Counted from the first letter of the stretch, positions 47,162 through 57,715 are shown. The stretch: DNA of 64,000 nucleotides from an uncultured Sphingomonas sp. (GCF_902806265.1 NZ_CADCVZ010000022.1:38473-102472), one strand, 5' to 3'. Numbers and translations: made by a program. The notes: generated by a model from the sequence alone, not told the origin.

Positions 47162-48624
47162 GCCACCTCGACCACCGGCGACAGGTCGAGCACCGAGCCT
47201 AGCTGACGGAAGCGCTTGGCCACTGTATCCGAATACAGCCCCTCGTCGCCTTTGCGCAGGGTGAGTACCAGCTGTTGGTCACGGGGCGCAATTCGGGTGC
47301 GTTGAAGCAAACTGGCGGTGCCGCCGCTCAAGCGCTGCGCAAGGCGGATCGCCCGCCCCCAACGGTCGGCATGGTCCAGCACCCGCGCGTCCACCAGGGC
47401 TCCGACCTTATCGTTGTAGATGCCGTTGCCGCCGAACGCGCTGCACAGCGCCCGGCCGAGAATGGCACGGCCGTCCGCGTCGATCCCGACCCAATTGCCG
47501 TGCACCCCCATGTCGACCGCCCACTCGGCGCGGAAATCGGGGTGGGCGTTCCAGGCGACGTCGGCCAGTAGGCAGGAGGCAAGCCTCAACCGCGCGGCTT
47601 CGGCCGAGTCGTTCGGGAACAGCGGCACGATCCAGCGGTCGAGCAAGGCGCCATGGTCACCGAACCGGCCGAGCCGCTCGCCCACCTCCAGCGCGGCGGC
47701 CAGCAGGGGGTCCTCTGCGCGGCGCTCGTCCGACAGGTCGTCGAACAATATGCCTTCGCGCAGGCCGAAGGCGCTGACCGCCACGCGGGCGGGCTCCAGC
47801 ACCCGGCACAGCCCGTCGAGCACCGCGGCGGCGGCGGGCAGCGTCTGCAGGCGCGAGGACGAAAACCCTTCCACCTTGGTCCGCAGCTCCGCCGTGCCGG
47901 TCGAACGCACCATCTCCCGCAGTTCGCGAATCCGGGCCGGGGTCAGGCAATGCTGGTGCACGATCGGCAGCGGATGGCCCGTCAGCTGCAGGTCTAGCTG
48001 GCCGAACGCCCGGAACGAACCGCCGACGAGATACAGCGTGCCGTTCCGCGCCGTTCCGGTCAGCGCTGACGGAACGCCGGCCTTGAGCGACTGGACGATC
48101 GCCCGGGCCGAGTTCTTGCCCTGCAACCGGAGCACGCCCAGCGGCAGGGACACGCCAGCGCCGGCCTGGCCGCCGGCCACGGGGGTCAGCTCCAGGCTCC
48201 CTCCGCCCAGATCGGCGACGATGCCGCGAGCATCGGGAATGGCGGAGATGACGCCCAATGCGGCCAGGCGGGCCTCCTCCGCGCCGCTGATCACCAATGG
48301 GCGGATGCCGGCGGCGGCGGCGCGCTTTATGAAATCGCCGGCGTTGCTCGCGTCGCGCACGGCAGCGGTCGCGACCGCATGCAGCTTGTTCAGCTTCATT
48401 TCCTTGGCCAGCAGGCGAAACCGCGCGAGCGCCTCCACCGCCATGTCGATCGCCTCGTCGTCCAGCCGGCCGGTCTCCGCCAGTCCGCGCCCGAGGCCGG
48501 CCATCACCTTTTCGTTGAACAGCATGGAAGGCACCCGCTCGGACCCGCCGTAGGCCACGAAGCGGACGGAATTGGAGCCGATATCGATGATGCCGACGGG
48601 GCCGAAGGAGCGGGTGGAGGTCAT
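47158..48624 (-). CDS. ppx: Exopolyphosphatase / pppGpp phosphohydrolase (Ppx/GppA)
   Basis: 'VGIIDIGSNSVRFVAYGG', 'ATAAVRDASNAGDFI', 'GIVADLGGGSLELTPV', 'SLPLGVLRL'. Confidence 0.94.
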   Translation of the reverse strand: MTSTRSFGPVGIIDIGSNSVRFVAYGGSERVPSMLFNEKVMAGLGRGLAETGRLDDEAIDMAVEALARFRLLAKEMKLNKLHAVATAAVRDASNAGDFIKRAAAAGIRPLVISGAEEARLAALGVISAIPDARGIVADLGGGSLELTPVAGGQAGAGVSLPLGVLRLQGKNSARAIVQSLKAGVPSALTGTARNGTLYLVGGSFRAFGQLDLQLTGHPLPIVHQHCLTPARIRELREMVRSTGTAELRTKVEGFSSSRLQTLPAAAAVLDGLCRVLEPARVAVSAFGLREGILFDDLSDERRAEDPLLAAALEVGERLGRFGDHGALLDRWIVPLFPNDSAEAARLRLASCLLADVAWNAHPDFRAEWAVDMGVHGNWVGIDADGRAILGRALCSAFGGNGIYNDKVGALVDARVLDHADRWGRAIRLAQRLSGGTASLLQRTRIAPRDQQLVLTLRKGDEGLYSDTVAKRFRQLGSVLDLSPVVEVA

Positions 48625-50771
48625 CCCCCTTGGTCCAGCAGCAGCTTGGGCACCTTTCTGCCCTCCAGCGCCTGGCCACGGCCGGACAGCGAGGGGTTGG
48701 TCATGAAATATTGGTGGAGATTGAAGCTCTTCTTGCCCGGCTTCACCCGCGTGTAGTTGCCGTCGCCATCGAGCACCCAGCTCTGCTGATTGTCGATGAG
48801 GTTGGCGACCATCACCTGATCGAGCACCTGGGCATGGACGGTGGGGTTCTCGATCGGCACAGCAGCCTCAACGCGCCGGTCGAGGTTGCGTGGCATCCAG
48901 TCGGCCGACGAGATGAACACCCGGGCCTTGCGGTGCGGCAGGCGGGCGCCGCAGGCGAAGGCCCAGATGCGGCTGTGCTCCAAGAAGCGGCCAACGATCG
49001 ACTTGACTCGGATGTTGGTCGACATGCCGGCCACGCCTGGGCGCAGACAGCAGATGCCGCGGATCACGAGGTCGATCGACACGCCCGCCTCGCTCGCCTC
49101 GTAGAGCTTTTCGATCACCTGCCCGTCGACTAGGCTGTTCATCTTGGCCCAGATCGCCGCCGGCTTACCGGCCCGGGCGTTGGCGATCTCCGCGTCGATC
49201 AAGGCCGTCAACCGCTCCCGCAAGCCCCGCGGGCTCAAGGTGAGGAGCTCCAACCCTTTGGGCGGCACATAGCCGGAGATGTAGTTGAACAGCTTGGCCG
49301 CGTCGCGCGCCGCCCGGCGGGAAGCGGTGAAGAAGCTGAGGTCGGTATACACCTTGGCGGTGGTCGGATGGTAGTTGCCCGTCCCGAAGTGGCAGTAGGT
49401 GCGGAACATTTCGCCCTCGCGCCGGACGACCATCGAGACCTTGGCGTGGGTCTTCCATTCGACGAAGCCATAGACGACCTGCACGCCGACCCGCTCCAAC
49501 CGTGAGGCCCACAGGAGGTTCTGCTCCTCGTCGAAGCGCGCTTTGAGCTCCACCACCGCCGTGACCGACTTGCCCGCTTCCGCCGCGGCGACCAGCGCGT
49601 CGATGATCGCCGACTGCTTGCCCGCCCGGTACAGCGTCTGCTTGATCGCGACCACGTCCGGGTCGCTCGCGGCCTGGCGGAGAAAAGCGACCACCACCTC
49701 GAAGCTCTCGTACGGATGGTGGACCAGGATGTCCTTGGCGCGGATCGCCGCGAAGCAGTCGCCGCCATGCTCGGCAATGCGTTCGGGGAAACGCGGCTGG
49801 TAGGGCGGGAACTTGAGCTCGGGCAGCTCCTCCTCGACCAGCTGGCCAAGGTCAGCGATGCCGATGAAGCCGCCGCTTTCGGCGATGATCGCATGTTCCG
49901 CGTCGAGCCCCGAGCGAACCAGCCTCTCCAGGTCGTCGGGGGTGCCGGCCGAGAACTCCAGCCGGATCACCCGCCCGCGGCGCCGCTCCTTCAGCGCGCT
50001 GCGGAAATGGCGGACCAGATCCTCGGCATCTTCCTCGATCTCGATGTCGCTGTCGCGCAGCACGCGGAAAGCGCCCGCGCCGATCAGCCTGAAGCCGGGG
50101 AATAGCAGGTCGAGGTGCGCCGCCACCGCCCAGTCGATGCTGATGAACCGCGCCCGCTCACCCGGAATGCGAATGAAGCGCGGAATGGAGGCTGGGATCA
50201 TCACCACCTCGTCGACGGTTTCCCCGTCCGACGGGTCGATCATCGCGAAGATCAAGGAGAAGCCGCCGTTGGGGATGAACGGGAACGGGTGCGAAGGATC
50301 GATTGCCTGGGGCGTCAGGATCGGCAGCATCTGCTTGGCGAACCAGTCGCGCAGCCATGCCCGCTCCTCGTCTTCGAGCTCGGCCGGCGTGATCGCGGAG
50401 AGCCCCTGTTCCGCCAGCAGGCGCGACAGCTCAAGCCAGGCGCGCTGCTGTTCGCCGGCCAGCGCGTCGGCCTCCCGGCTGATGGCAGCAAGCTGCTGGG
50501 TCGGAGTCAGGCCATCGTAGGACGGCTGCTCCACGCCTTCGAGCTGCTGTTCCTTGAGGCCGGCGACCCGGACCATGAAGAACTCGTCCAGGTTGGTGCC
50601 CGAGATGGACAGAAAGCGAAGGCGTTCGAGCAGCGGGTGCGCCGGATTGGCCGCTTCCTCCAGCACCCGCCGGTTGAAGGCGAGCCACGACATCTCGCGA
50701 TTGAAAGTGCGCACCACCTTGGCCGAAGAAGCAGGCGCCTTTGACCGTTTGATGTCGGTCGGGGCATTCAT
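48621..50771 (-). CDS. ppk1: Polyphosphate kinase 1
   Basis: 'FNREMSWLAFNRRVLEEAANPAHPLLERLRFLSISGTNLDEFFMVRVAGL', 'LVHHPYESFEVVVAFLRQAASDPDVVAIKQTLYR', 'FGTGNYHPTTAKVYTDLSFFT'. Confidence 0.97.
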   Translation of the reverse strand: MNAPTDIKRSKAPASSAKVVRTFNREMSWLAFNRRVLEEAANPAHPLLERLRFLSISGTNLDEFFMVRVAGLKEQQLEGVEQPSYDGLTPTQQLAAISREADALAGEQQRAWLELSRLLAEQGLSAITPAELEDEERAWLRDWFAKQMLPILTPQAIDPSHPFPFIPNGGFSLIFAMIDPSDGETVDEVVMIPASIPRFIRIPGERARFISIDWAVAAHLDLLFPGFRLIGAGAFRVLRDSDIEIEEDAEDLVRHFRSALKERRRGRVIRLEFSAGTPDDLERLVRSGLDAEHAIIAESGGFIGIADLGQLVEEELPELKFPPYQPRFPERIAEHGGDCFAAIRAKDILVHHPYESFEVVVAFLRQAASDPDVVAIKQTLYRAGKQSAIIDALVAAAEAGKSVTAVVELKARFDEEQNLLWASRLERVGVQVVYGFVEWKTHAKVSMVVRREGEMFRTYCHFGTGNYHPTTAKVYTDLSFFTASRRAARDAAKLFNYISGYVPPKGLELLTLSPRGLRERLTALIDAEIANARAGKPAAIWAKMNSLVDGQVIEKLYEASEAGVSIDLVIRGICCLRPGVAGMSTNIRVKSIVGRFLEHSRIWAFACGARLPHRKARVFISSADWMPRNLDRRVEAAVPIENPTVHAQVLDQVMVANLIDNQQSWVLDGDGNYTRVKPGKKSFNLHQYFMTNPSLSGRGQALEGRKVPKLLLDQGG

Positions 50772-51391
50772 GCGGACTCTCCGTCGATCAGACCGGCCTG
50801 GACCAATGCACGGCGAACGGTCGGCAGCGTCAATCGTGCCCGCTCCGCAATGGCGAAGCCGTCGATCGCATCGACCACCCGCTGCGCGGTCCAATAGTCG
50901 CGGGTCACCCGGGCCGCCGCGTAGCGCAGCGCCTCGTCGCCCAAGTGGAGGCCGCGGTCCGCGAACAGTCGGCGGATCAGCGCCGCGAACAACTGGTCGT
51001 CGGGCTCGGCAATGCGCACGGTCGGGGTGACCGCCAGCCTGGTCCTGAGGTCCGGCAGCTTCGGGTTCCAGTCGGGCGGCAGCCGGTCGGCGACCATCAC
51101 CAGCGGCCGGCCGGTCTCCTGCGCGTGATTCCAAGCATGAAAAAGCGTTTCCTCGTCATGCCGCTCGGCATCGTCGAACAAGCGCCCGCCGACCCGGACG
51201 ACAAAGCTCCGCGCCAACAGCGAGCGACCCGACCGGCGCGGGCCGCTCAAAAGCGTCGCCTTGACCGGCCAAGTGGACCAGCGCCCGAAATGCTCGAATG
51301 CCGCGCGGTTGGCGTCGGACACGATGAACCGGCTTTCGTCGCGCCCTTGCGGCCAGTCCAGCGGGAGCGCGAACTGGTCGGGCCGTTTCAT
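50768..51391 (-). CDS. hdaA: DnaA-related regulatory protein HdaA/Hda
   Basis: 'QFALPLDWPQGRDESRFIVSDANRAAFEHFGRW', AAA+ 'LSGPRRSGRSLLA', 'LPDLRTRLAVTPTVRIAEPDDQLFAALIRRLFADRGLHL'. Confidence 0.88.
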   Translation of the reverse strand: MKRPDQFALPLDWPQGRDESRFIVSDANRAAFEHFGRWSTWPVKATLLSGPRRSGRSLLARSFVVRVGGRLFDDAERHDEETLFHAWNHAQETGRPLVMVADRLPPDWNPKLPDLRTRLAVTPTVRIAEPDDQLFAALIRRLFADRGLHLGDEALRYAAARVTRDYWTAQRVVDAIDGFAIAERARLTLPTVRRALVQAGLIDGESA

Positions 51392-52650
51392 CAATCGGCG
51401 GTTCCGGGAGGGGTCAGCGCCGGCGTCGGCTGCGGCGCCGGCGGGGTTGGAGCGGGCGGCGGCGGCGCAGGTTGAGGCCGCGGCGGCGCATAGCCGGTGA
51501 TCCGGAACACGCCCGTTGCCGTATCCGACTGCCACCCGCGCGCCGCGAGCGCCGCCTGCAGCTGTCCAGGCGTGCCGCGATAGTTCACCACCAGCACCGT
51601 GGACCCGATCTCCCGCACGCCGGTCACGCCGGGGATCGAGCGGAGCCAGCCGACCGGCGAGTAGGGACTCGTGACAACGACCTGGATCGGGCGGAACACG
51701 GGCCCGGTGGCCTGCGGCTTCTCCGTCACTTCTTCCTCAGCCGGGGGCGGGGGCGGTTCGGGGACGATCAGGCTCGGGTCGGGGACAAGCTGTCCGGCCG
51801 CCAGGTAGCGCGTAAACAGCGCATCCATCTGCTGCACGCCTTCCGCCATCATCTGCGGCATGCCCGCGCTGTTCGTGGCGCGCAGGGTGAAGGTTCCGAG
51901 CGGCTTCTTGTCGGGACCGATGTAGCCGATGAAGGTCCCCGACGCCGGTCCGCCGGGGTAAAGGCGCTTCAGCCGCACCTCCGCCGTCAGCACGTCGGCA
52001 GCGCCGTAGAGATCGATGATGTTGCGCCACCAGTCGCGGCCGGGCCGCGCGGTTTGCGCGGCGTTGATCAGCAGCGGGTCGGCACCAAGCCCGGACACGC
52101 GGACATAGTCGACCGGGCTTTGCGAGGTCCGGAACTCGGCCCAGGCCCGCTGCCACGGATTGCGCGTTTCGACCGCCGTCATGGTGCCGCCGCTGACCAT
52201 CACTGGGATCAGCAGCAGCGGCGCCGAGCGGCGAACCTGTCCAGCCACGCCGAGCAGGGCGCCGGACCGCGCCCGGTCGAACAGCACGCCCAGGCTCGCG
52301 ACATAGCGGCCGGGCGCGATCTGCTCGCGTTCGACGATGATGGAGCTGACCAGCCCGTCGAGCGTCGAGTCCGGCAGGTTCGGCGCTTCGCTGATCGGCC
52401 GCCGGTTGGTCTTGGCCCACAGCGCCTTGAAGCCGAGGCGCTGGGCCTGCCGCCAGCCGTTGAACCGTGCTTCCGCCGCATCCTTGCCGGCCGTGTCTAC
52501 CTTGATCCCGCCGATCTCCAGCGTGTTGGAGCTGTCGAGCGGCAGGATGCCGCGGTCGCCGGACTCGAGCTGCGCTACCACCGCCCCGCCGGTCAGGGCG
52601 GAGACGAGCAGCGCGGCAATGAACAGGCGGACCGGCCGGGTAAGCAGCAT
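51391..52650 (-). CDS. Uncharacterised exported/membrane protein with Pro-rich C-terminus
   Basis: N-terminal hydrophobic segment 'MLLTRPVRLFIAALLVSALTGGAVVA'; C-terminal proline-rich tail; TGATG overlap with hdaA. Confidence 0.8.
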   Translation of the reverse strand: MLLTRPVRLFIAALLVSALTGGAVVAQLESGDRGILPLDSSNTLEIGGIKVDTAGKDAAEARFNGWRQAQRLGFKALWAKTNRRPISEAPNLPDSTLDGLVSSIIVEREQIAPGRYVASLGVLFDRARSGALLGVAGQVRRSAPLLLIPVMVSGGTMTAVETRNPWQRAWAEFRTSQSPVDYVRVSGLGADPLLINAAQTARPGRDWWRNIIDLYGAADVLTAEVRLKRLYPGGPASGTFIGYIGPDKKPLGTFTLRATNSAGMPQMMAEGVQQMDALFTRYLAAGQLVPDPSLIVPEPPPPPAEEEVTEKPQATGPVFRPIQVVVTSPYSPVGWLRSIPGVTGVREIGSTVLVVNYRGTPGQLQAALAARGWQSDTATGVFRITGYAPPRPQPAPPPPAPTPPAPQPTPALTPPGTAD

Positions 52651-52715
52651 GGGCAGGCCTTGTGGCGGCTGTTCGCTGGATTTCCAAGCGGCTTGTGGTC
52701 TAGGACCTGCCTTCC

Positions 52716-53801
52716 ATGGGGCTGACATATGAACAGGCCGGGGTGAACATCGCCGCCGGCAACGCGCTGGTGAAGGCCATCGGGCCGCTGGCGAAGTCGA
52801 CGCGCCGGCCGGGCGCCGATGCGGAGCTGGGCGGCTTCGGCGGGTTCTTCGACCTCAAGGCTGCGGGTTACACCGACCCGCTGCTGGTCGCGGCGAATGA
52901 CGGGGTGGGCACCAAGCTCAAGCTGGCGATCGACACCGGCCAGCACGGCGGAGTCGGCATCGACCTTGTCGCCATGTGCGCCAACGACCTGGTGGTGCAG
53001 GGCGCCGAGCCGCTGTTCTTCCTCGATTATTTCGCGTGCGGGCGGCTCGACAACGCCGTCGCGGAGCAGGTGGTCGCGTCCATCGCCAAGGGCTGCCGCC
53101 AGGCCGGCTGCGCGCTGATCGGCGGGGAGACGGCGGAAATGCCCGGCATGTACGCGGCCGGCGACTACGATCTCGCCGGCTTCTGCGTCGGCGCGGTGGA
53201 GCGGGGCGAGGCGCTGACCGGCGAGACAATCGCGCCCGGCGACGTGGTCCTCGGGCTCGCCAGCTCGGGCGTGCACAGCAACGGCTTCAGCCTGGTGCGG
53301 AGGATCGTGGCGGACAACGGCTGGAAGCTCGACCGCCCTGCGCGCTTCGACCCGGAAGTACTGCTTGGCGACGCGCTGCTGGAGCCGACGCGCATCTACG
53401 TGAAGAGCCTGCTGCCGGAGGTCCGGGCCGGGCGAATCAGGGGCTTGGCGCATATCACCGGCGGCGGACTGCTCGAGAATATCCCGCGGGTGCTGCCTGA
53501 AGGTGCGCACGCGGTGGTGGACGCCGATTCGTGGGAGCTGCCGCAGCTATTCGCCTGGCTCCAGGCCGGTGGCGGGATCGAGCCGGAGGAGCTCGCCCGC
53601 ACCTTCAACTGCGGCGTCGGCATGGTGGCGATCGTCGCGCCGGAGCAGGCCGTGGCGGTCACGGCCAACCTCCAGGCTACGGGCGAGCGGGTGCATTCCA
53701 TCGGGCGCATCGAAGCGGGGACACGCGGCTGCACCGTTCGCGGCTCCGACGAGACTTGGAGCGCCCGCGGCGTGTGGAGCGCCACGCACAACCATGGCTG
53801 A
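52716..53801 (+). CDS. purM: Phosphoribosylformylglycinamidine cyclo-ligase
   Basis: '[19 protein letters not shown]...[46 protein letters not shown]...[11 protein letters not shown]'. Confidence 0.97.
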   Translation: MGLTYEQAGVNIAAGNALVKAIGPLAKSTRRPGADAELGGFGGFFDLKAAGYTDPLLVAANDGVGTKLKLAIDTGQHGGVGIDLVAMCANDLVVQGAEPLFFLDYFACGRLDNAVAEQVVASIAKGCRQAGCALIGGETAEMPGMYAAGDYDLAGFCVGAVERGEALTGETIAPGDVVLGLASSGVHSNGFSLVRRIVADNGWKLDRPARFDPEVLLGDALLEPTRIYVKSLLPEVRAGRIRGLAHITGGGLLENIPRVLPEGAHAVVDADSWELPQLFAWLQAGGGIEPEELARTFNCGVGMVAIVAPEQAVAVTANLQATGERVHSIGRIEAGTRGCTVRGSDETWSARGVWSATHNHG

Positions 53802-54762
53802 GCGCGCCCGCGTGGCGGTGCTGATTTCAGGCACCGGCAGCAACATGGCCGCGCTGATCTACGCCAGCCGGGCCGAGGATTGCCCCTACGAGATCGTGCT
53901 CGTCACTGGCGACAACCCCGACGCGCCCGGTCTTGCCCTCGCGGAGGCAGAGCAGGTCCCGGTCGCCCGCCTCCCCCGCCCCACCAAGGACAAACGCGCC
54001 GACTTCTTCAAGACCCTCGACCGCACCCTGCGCGAGGTCGGGGCCGACACAGTTGCCCTGGCCGGCTTCATGCGCATACTCCCCACCGAGTTCGTCGAGC
54101 GCTGGTCGGGGCGGATGCTCAACATCCACCCTTCGCTCCTGCCCAAGTACCGCGGCCTCGACACTCACGCCCGCGCGCTGGAGGCGGGCGACAGCCAAGG
54201 CGGCTGCTCCGTCCACCTGGTCGTGCCGGAGGTCGACGCAGGCGAGGTCCTCGGCCGGGTAGCGGTGGCGATCCTGCCCGGCGACACGTCCGAGACCCTC
54301 GCCGCGCGGGTGAGAATCGCCGAGCACCAGCTCTACCCGCGCGTCCTCGCCGACTACGTCTCGCGCGCGTTCGACGCCGGGTGGATCGAAGCCCAGGTCG
54401 ACGCCCTCGCCAGCCGCCTCCCCGAGGTCACCCGCAAGACCAGCCACGGCTCCCCTGGCTGGGCGGTCGGCCCTGAGAGGACCGCCAAGCTGTTCTCGAT
54501 CATCGCCGACCACCATCATGGCGAGGAGTCGGTCGGCCTGCTGATCAAGGCCAGCGGCCCTGACGAGATGACCGGCCTGATCGAAGCCCAGCCGGACATA
54601 TACTACTGGCCCAAATACTACGGCGCGAGCGGCTGGCTCGCCCTCAAGCTCAACCGCCGCGACGTTGATTGGGAGCAGGTCGCCGAGTGGCTGGAGCGCA
54701 GCTGGCGAGCCTGCGCCCCGCCGCGGCTGACCAAGCTGATGCGGGCGGCGTCGGAGTTTTAA
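53794..54762 (+). CDS. purN: Phosphoribosylglycinamide formyltransferase fused to a C-terminal MmcQ/YjbR-like domain
   Basis: PurN: '[16 protein letters not shown]...[60 protein letters not shown]'; then '[101 protein letters not shown]'. Confidence 0.92.
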   Translation: MAERARVAVLISGTGSNMAALIYASRAEDCPYEIVLVTGDNPDAPGLALAEAEQVPVARLPRPTKDKRADFFKTLDRTLREVGADTVALAGFMRILPTEFVERWSGRMLNIHPSLLPKYRGLDTHARALEAGDSQGGCSVHLVVPEVDAGEVLGRVAVAILPGDTSETLAARVRIAEHQLYPRVLADYVSRAFDAGWIEAQVDALASRLPEVTRKTSHGSPGWAVGPERTAKLFSIIADHHHGEESVGLLIKASGPDEMTGLIEAQPDIYYWPKYYGASGWLALKLNRRDVDWEQVAEWLERSWRACAPPRLTKLMRAASEF

Positions 54763-54812
54763 CGCCGCGAGACCCGTATTGGGATAGGATTGCGGCCTCA
54801 GAGGAGCGCTGA

Positions 54813-55250
54813 ATGCTGATCACGATGATCGCGGCACTGGCGTCCGCGGCCGAGCCGATGCCAGAATTCCTGAACGGTTGCTGGGAGAAAGCGGAGGGAT
54901 CCCGCTGGACGGAAGAATGCTGGATGGAGCCGCGCGCGCAAGTCATGCTTGGCGCAACGCGGGAGGGCGACGGCGACCGACTGACAATGTGGGAATTCGC
55001 TCGGATCGCCCCAGACGCTCAGGGAAGGCTAACCTTCTACGCCTCGCCTCGCGGGGCACCAGCTAGCGCCTTTCCGCGCACGAGCTCCGGCAAGAACCAC
55101 GTGGAGTTCGCCAGCCCCGCCCACGACTATCCGCAGCGGATCCGGTACGAACGCAAGGGCGACGGACTGGAGGCGACCATCTCCCTGCTGGACGGAAGCA
55201 AGGCTGTCCGATGGAGCTACCGGCGCAAGGGCAGCTCCACCGGTCGGTAA
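54813..55250 (+). CDS. DUF6265-like protein
   Basis: 'FLNGCWEKAEGSRWTEECWMEPRAQVMLGATREGDGDRLTMWEFARIAPDAQGRLTFYASPRG'. Confidence 0.75.
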   Translation: MLITMIAALASAAEPMPEFLNGCWEKAEGSRWTEECWMEPRAQVMLGATREGDGDRLTMWEFARIAPDAQGRLTFYASPRGAPASAFPRTSSGKNHVEFASPAHDYPQRIRYERKGDGLEATISLLDGSKAVRWSYRRKGSSTGR

Positions 55251-55673
55251 TCAGCCGACGATTTCTTCCGGCTTGAAGAAGAATTCAATCTCGATCCGGG
55301 CGTTCTCTTCGCTGTCCGAGCCGTGGACCGAGTTGGCCTCGATGGACTCCGCCAGTTCCTTGCGGATGGTGCCGGGCTCGGCATTCTCCGGGTTGGTCGC
55401 GCCCATGACGTCGCGGTTGCGCTGCACGGCGTTCCCGCCTTCGAGCACCTGCACCACAACGGGTCCCGAGGTCATGAAGCTGACCAAGTCGTTGAAGAAG
55501 GGCCGCTCGCGGTGGACGCCGTAGAAGCCTTCGGCCTGCTCGCGGGTCATCTGGATGCGCTTGGAGGCGACCACGCGCAGCCCTGCCTCCTCCAGCATCT
55601 TGGTGACCGCGCCGGTCAGGTTGCGGCGGGTGGCGTCGGGCTTGATGATCGAAAAGGTGCGCGTCGCGGCCAT
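55251..55673 (-). CDS. ndk: Nucleoside-diphosphate kinase
   Basis: '[38 protein letters not shown]...[44 protein letters not shown]'. Confidence 0.97.
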   Translation of the reverse strand: MAATRTFSIIKPDATRRNLTGAVTKMLEEAGLRVVASKRIQMTREQAEGFYGVHRERPFFNDLVSFMTSGPVVVQVLEGGNAVQRNRDVMGATNPENAEPGTIRKELAESIEANSVHGSDSEENARIEIEFFFKPEEIVG

Positions 55674-55749
55674 GACCGGGCGATCTCCTGCTTGATGGGG
55701 TGAGTGGATTGGCGCGCGCCCTAGCGGCGGGGGGCGGCGAGGGCAAGGT

Positions 55750-56187
55750 TTACGCCTTCTGCACCCAGCGTGCGTCCTCCTGCGCCCAGTAGCGGCGCTC
55801 CACGCCCTCCCGGCCTGCCAGCAGCTTCCAGGCGAGCCGCGCGCCTTCCAGGGTCCCTTCGTCGAACAGGTAAAAGGCGCGGTCGAACGCCAGCGCCGCC
55901 TCGCGCCACTCACCGTCGGCGATCGCCAGGTTGCGCGCGAGATTGGGCGCGTCTGGGGTGGTCGAGAGGAGGACCGGCTGCCGCGCATCGTCCGCCCCGC
56001 CGGCGAGCCCATGGGGAAGGAAGCTGGCCGGCCCCTGGTCCCATAGCAGCCGGTCGAGCCGGGCGAGCTGGGCTTCGTCGGAGGCGACGATCAGCAGCCG
56101 CTGGTCGTCAGCCAGCAGGCGCTCGGCCAGGCGGGCGATCACCGCTTCAGCGGGAGTGCCGCCTAGTTGGTAGAAGTCAACGCGCAT
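55750..56187 (-). CDS. holC: DNA polymerase III subunit chi
   Basis: '[60 protein letters not shown]'. Confidence 0.93.
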   Translation of the reverse strand: MRVDFYQLGGTPAEAVIARLAERLLADDQRLLIVASDEAQLARLDRLLWDQGPASFLPHGLAGGADDARQPVLLSTTPDAPNLARNLAIADGEWREAALAFDRAFYLFDEGTLEGARLAWKLLAGREGVERRYWAQEDARWVQKA

Positions 56188-56202
56188 GACAGCAGCTTAG
56201 CT

Positions 56203-56256
56203 GCGCTCCCGCGAAGGCGGGAGCCCAGTACTGGACCCCGGCCTTCGCCGGGGTAC
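56203..56256. repeat. Tandem REP-like hairpins GCTCCCGC-GAAG-GCGGGAGC and ACCCCGGC-CTTC-GCCGGGGT
   Basis: Both 8-bp perfect palindromes, in the pepA-holC gap. Confidence 0.88.
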
Positions 56257-56257
56257 A

Positions 56258-57715
56258 TCATCCTGCCGTTGCCTCCACGAACTGGTCGAGCAACCGCACC
56301 CCGAAGCCCGTCGCCCCCTTGTCGTACGTCGTGCCGGGCTTGTCGCTCCACACCACGCCGGCAACGTCGAGGTGGGCCCATTTGACGCCCTCCTCCACGA
56401 ACCGCTGGAGGAATTGGGCGGCGGTAATGGAGCCGCCTTCACGGGGCCCGACGTTCTTGATGTCGGCGATCGGGCTATCGATCAGCCGGTCATAGGCCTC
56501 GCCCAACGGCATGCGCCACAGCTTGTCGCCGCTCGCCGTGCCCGCCGCCTGTAGATCGGCCGCAAGCTGGTCGTCGTTGGAGAAAACGCCGGCAAACTCG
56601 TGGCCCAGGCTGATCACCATCGCGCCTGTCAGCGTCGCTAGATCGACCATCACCTTGGGGCTGAACTGCTGCTGCGTGTAGGTGATGGCGTCGGCCAGCA
56701 CCAAGCGCCCCTCGGCGTCGGTGTTGATCACCTCGATCGTCTGACCGTTCATGCTGGTGACCACGTCGCCCGGGCGCTGCGCTTTGCCGTCCGGCATGTT
56801 CTCGACCAGCCCGCAGACCCCGACCACATTGGCCTTGGCCTTGCGCCCCGCGATGGCGAGCATCGCCCCGACCACCGCGCCGGCGCCGCCCATGTCCCAC
56901 TTCATCGACTCCATGCCGGCCGCGGGCTTGATGGAGATGCCGCCGGTGTCGAAGGTCACGCCCTTGCCGATCAGCGCGATCGGCGCGGTGCCGTCCTGCC
57001 CGCCGTTCCAGCGCATGATCAGCAGCCGCGGTTCGCGCACCGAGCCCAGGGACACGCCCAGCAGCGCGCCCATGCCGTGCTGCTCCATTGCCGGTCCGTC
57101 GAGTACCTCGATCTCCAGCCCCGAACCTTCCATCGCCGCGCGACAGCGGTCGACGAAGCTCTCGGGGTAGATGACGTTGGCCGGCTCGGTCACCAGTTCG
57201 CGGGTCAGCGCCGCGCCCTTGGCCACCGGCTGATAACGCTCCGTCCAGCGCGCTTCCGCATCGGCCGGAGCACCGACGATCGTCAGCTCGGTCAGCGTCG
57301 GCTTCTGCTTGTCCTTGAGCTTGGTCCGATAGCGGTCGTAGCGCCACGCCCGCAGCGTCGCGGCCAGCGCCACCTTGCCCGCGGCATCGGCGCTGAAGCC
57401 GGCGCCGCTAAGGTCGAGGGCGCCGTGCGTCTCGCCCGACAGCAGCAACTTGGCCACTGCCGTGCCACCGAGCTTCTCCGCCGACGCGTCGCCATTCGTG
57501 CCGGTGCCGACCAGCAGCACGCGGCGCGCACCTTCCTCGACGAACGCCTCCGCGCTCCCGCCCGCTTCGCCTTCGAACCGCTGCGACCTCGCCGCCGTCT
57601 CGACCGCGGCCCGCTCCTCGCCCAGGCTCGCCAGACTGTCGCGATTGCTGCCGGCGACCGGCAGGATGAGCGCGTAACTGCCGGTCGGACGGCTGCCGGC
57701 GAAGCTGATCTGCAT
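56258..57715 (-). CDS. pepA: Leucyl aminopeptidase
   Basis: 'ALIGKGVTFDTGGISIKPAAGMESMKWDMGGAGAVVGAM...NTDAEGRLVLADAITY'. Confidence 0.97.
   Translation of the reverse strand: MQISFAGSRPTGSYALILPVAGSNRDSLASLGEERAAVETAARSQRFEGEAGGSAEAFVEEGARRVLLVGTGTNGDASAEKLGGTAVAKLLLSGETHGALDLSGAGFSADAAGKVALAATLRAWRYDRYRTKLKDKQKPTLTELTIVGAPADAEARWTERYQPVAKGAALTRELVTEPANVIYPESFVDRCRAAMEGSGLEIEVLDGPAMEQHGMGALLGVSLGSVREPRLLIMRWNGGQDGTAPIALIGKGVTFDTGGISIKPAAGMESMKWDMGGAGAVVGAMLAIAGRKAKANVVGVCGLVENMPDGKAQRPGDVVTSMNGQTIEVINTDAEGRLVLADAITYTQQQFSPKVMVDLATLTGAMVISLGHEFAGVFSNDDQLAADLQAAGTASGDKLWRMPLGEAYDRLIDSPIADIKNVGPREGGSITAAQFLQRFVEEGVKWAHLDVAGVVWSDKPGTTYDKGATGFGVRLLDQFVEATAG

Noticed and set aside
50772-51134. 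121-aa N-terminal extension of Ppk1 in the ORF track
   Set aside because: Out-of-frame overlap with hdaA; Ppk1 starts at MNAPTD (50771).
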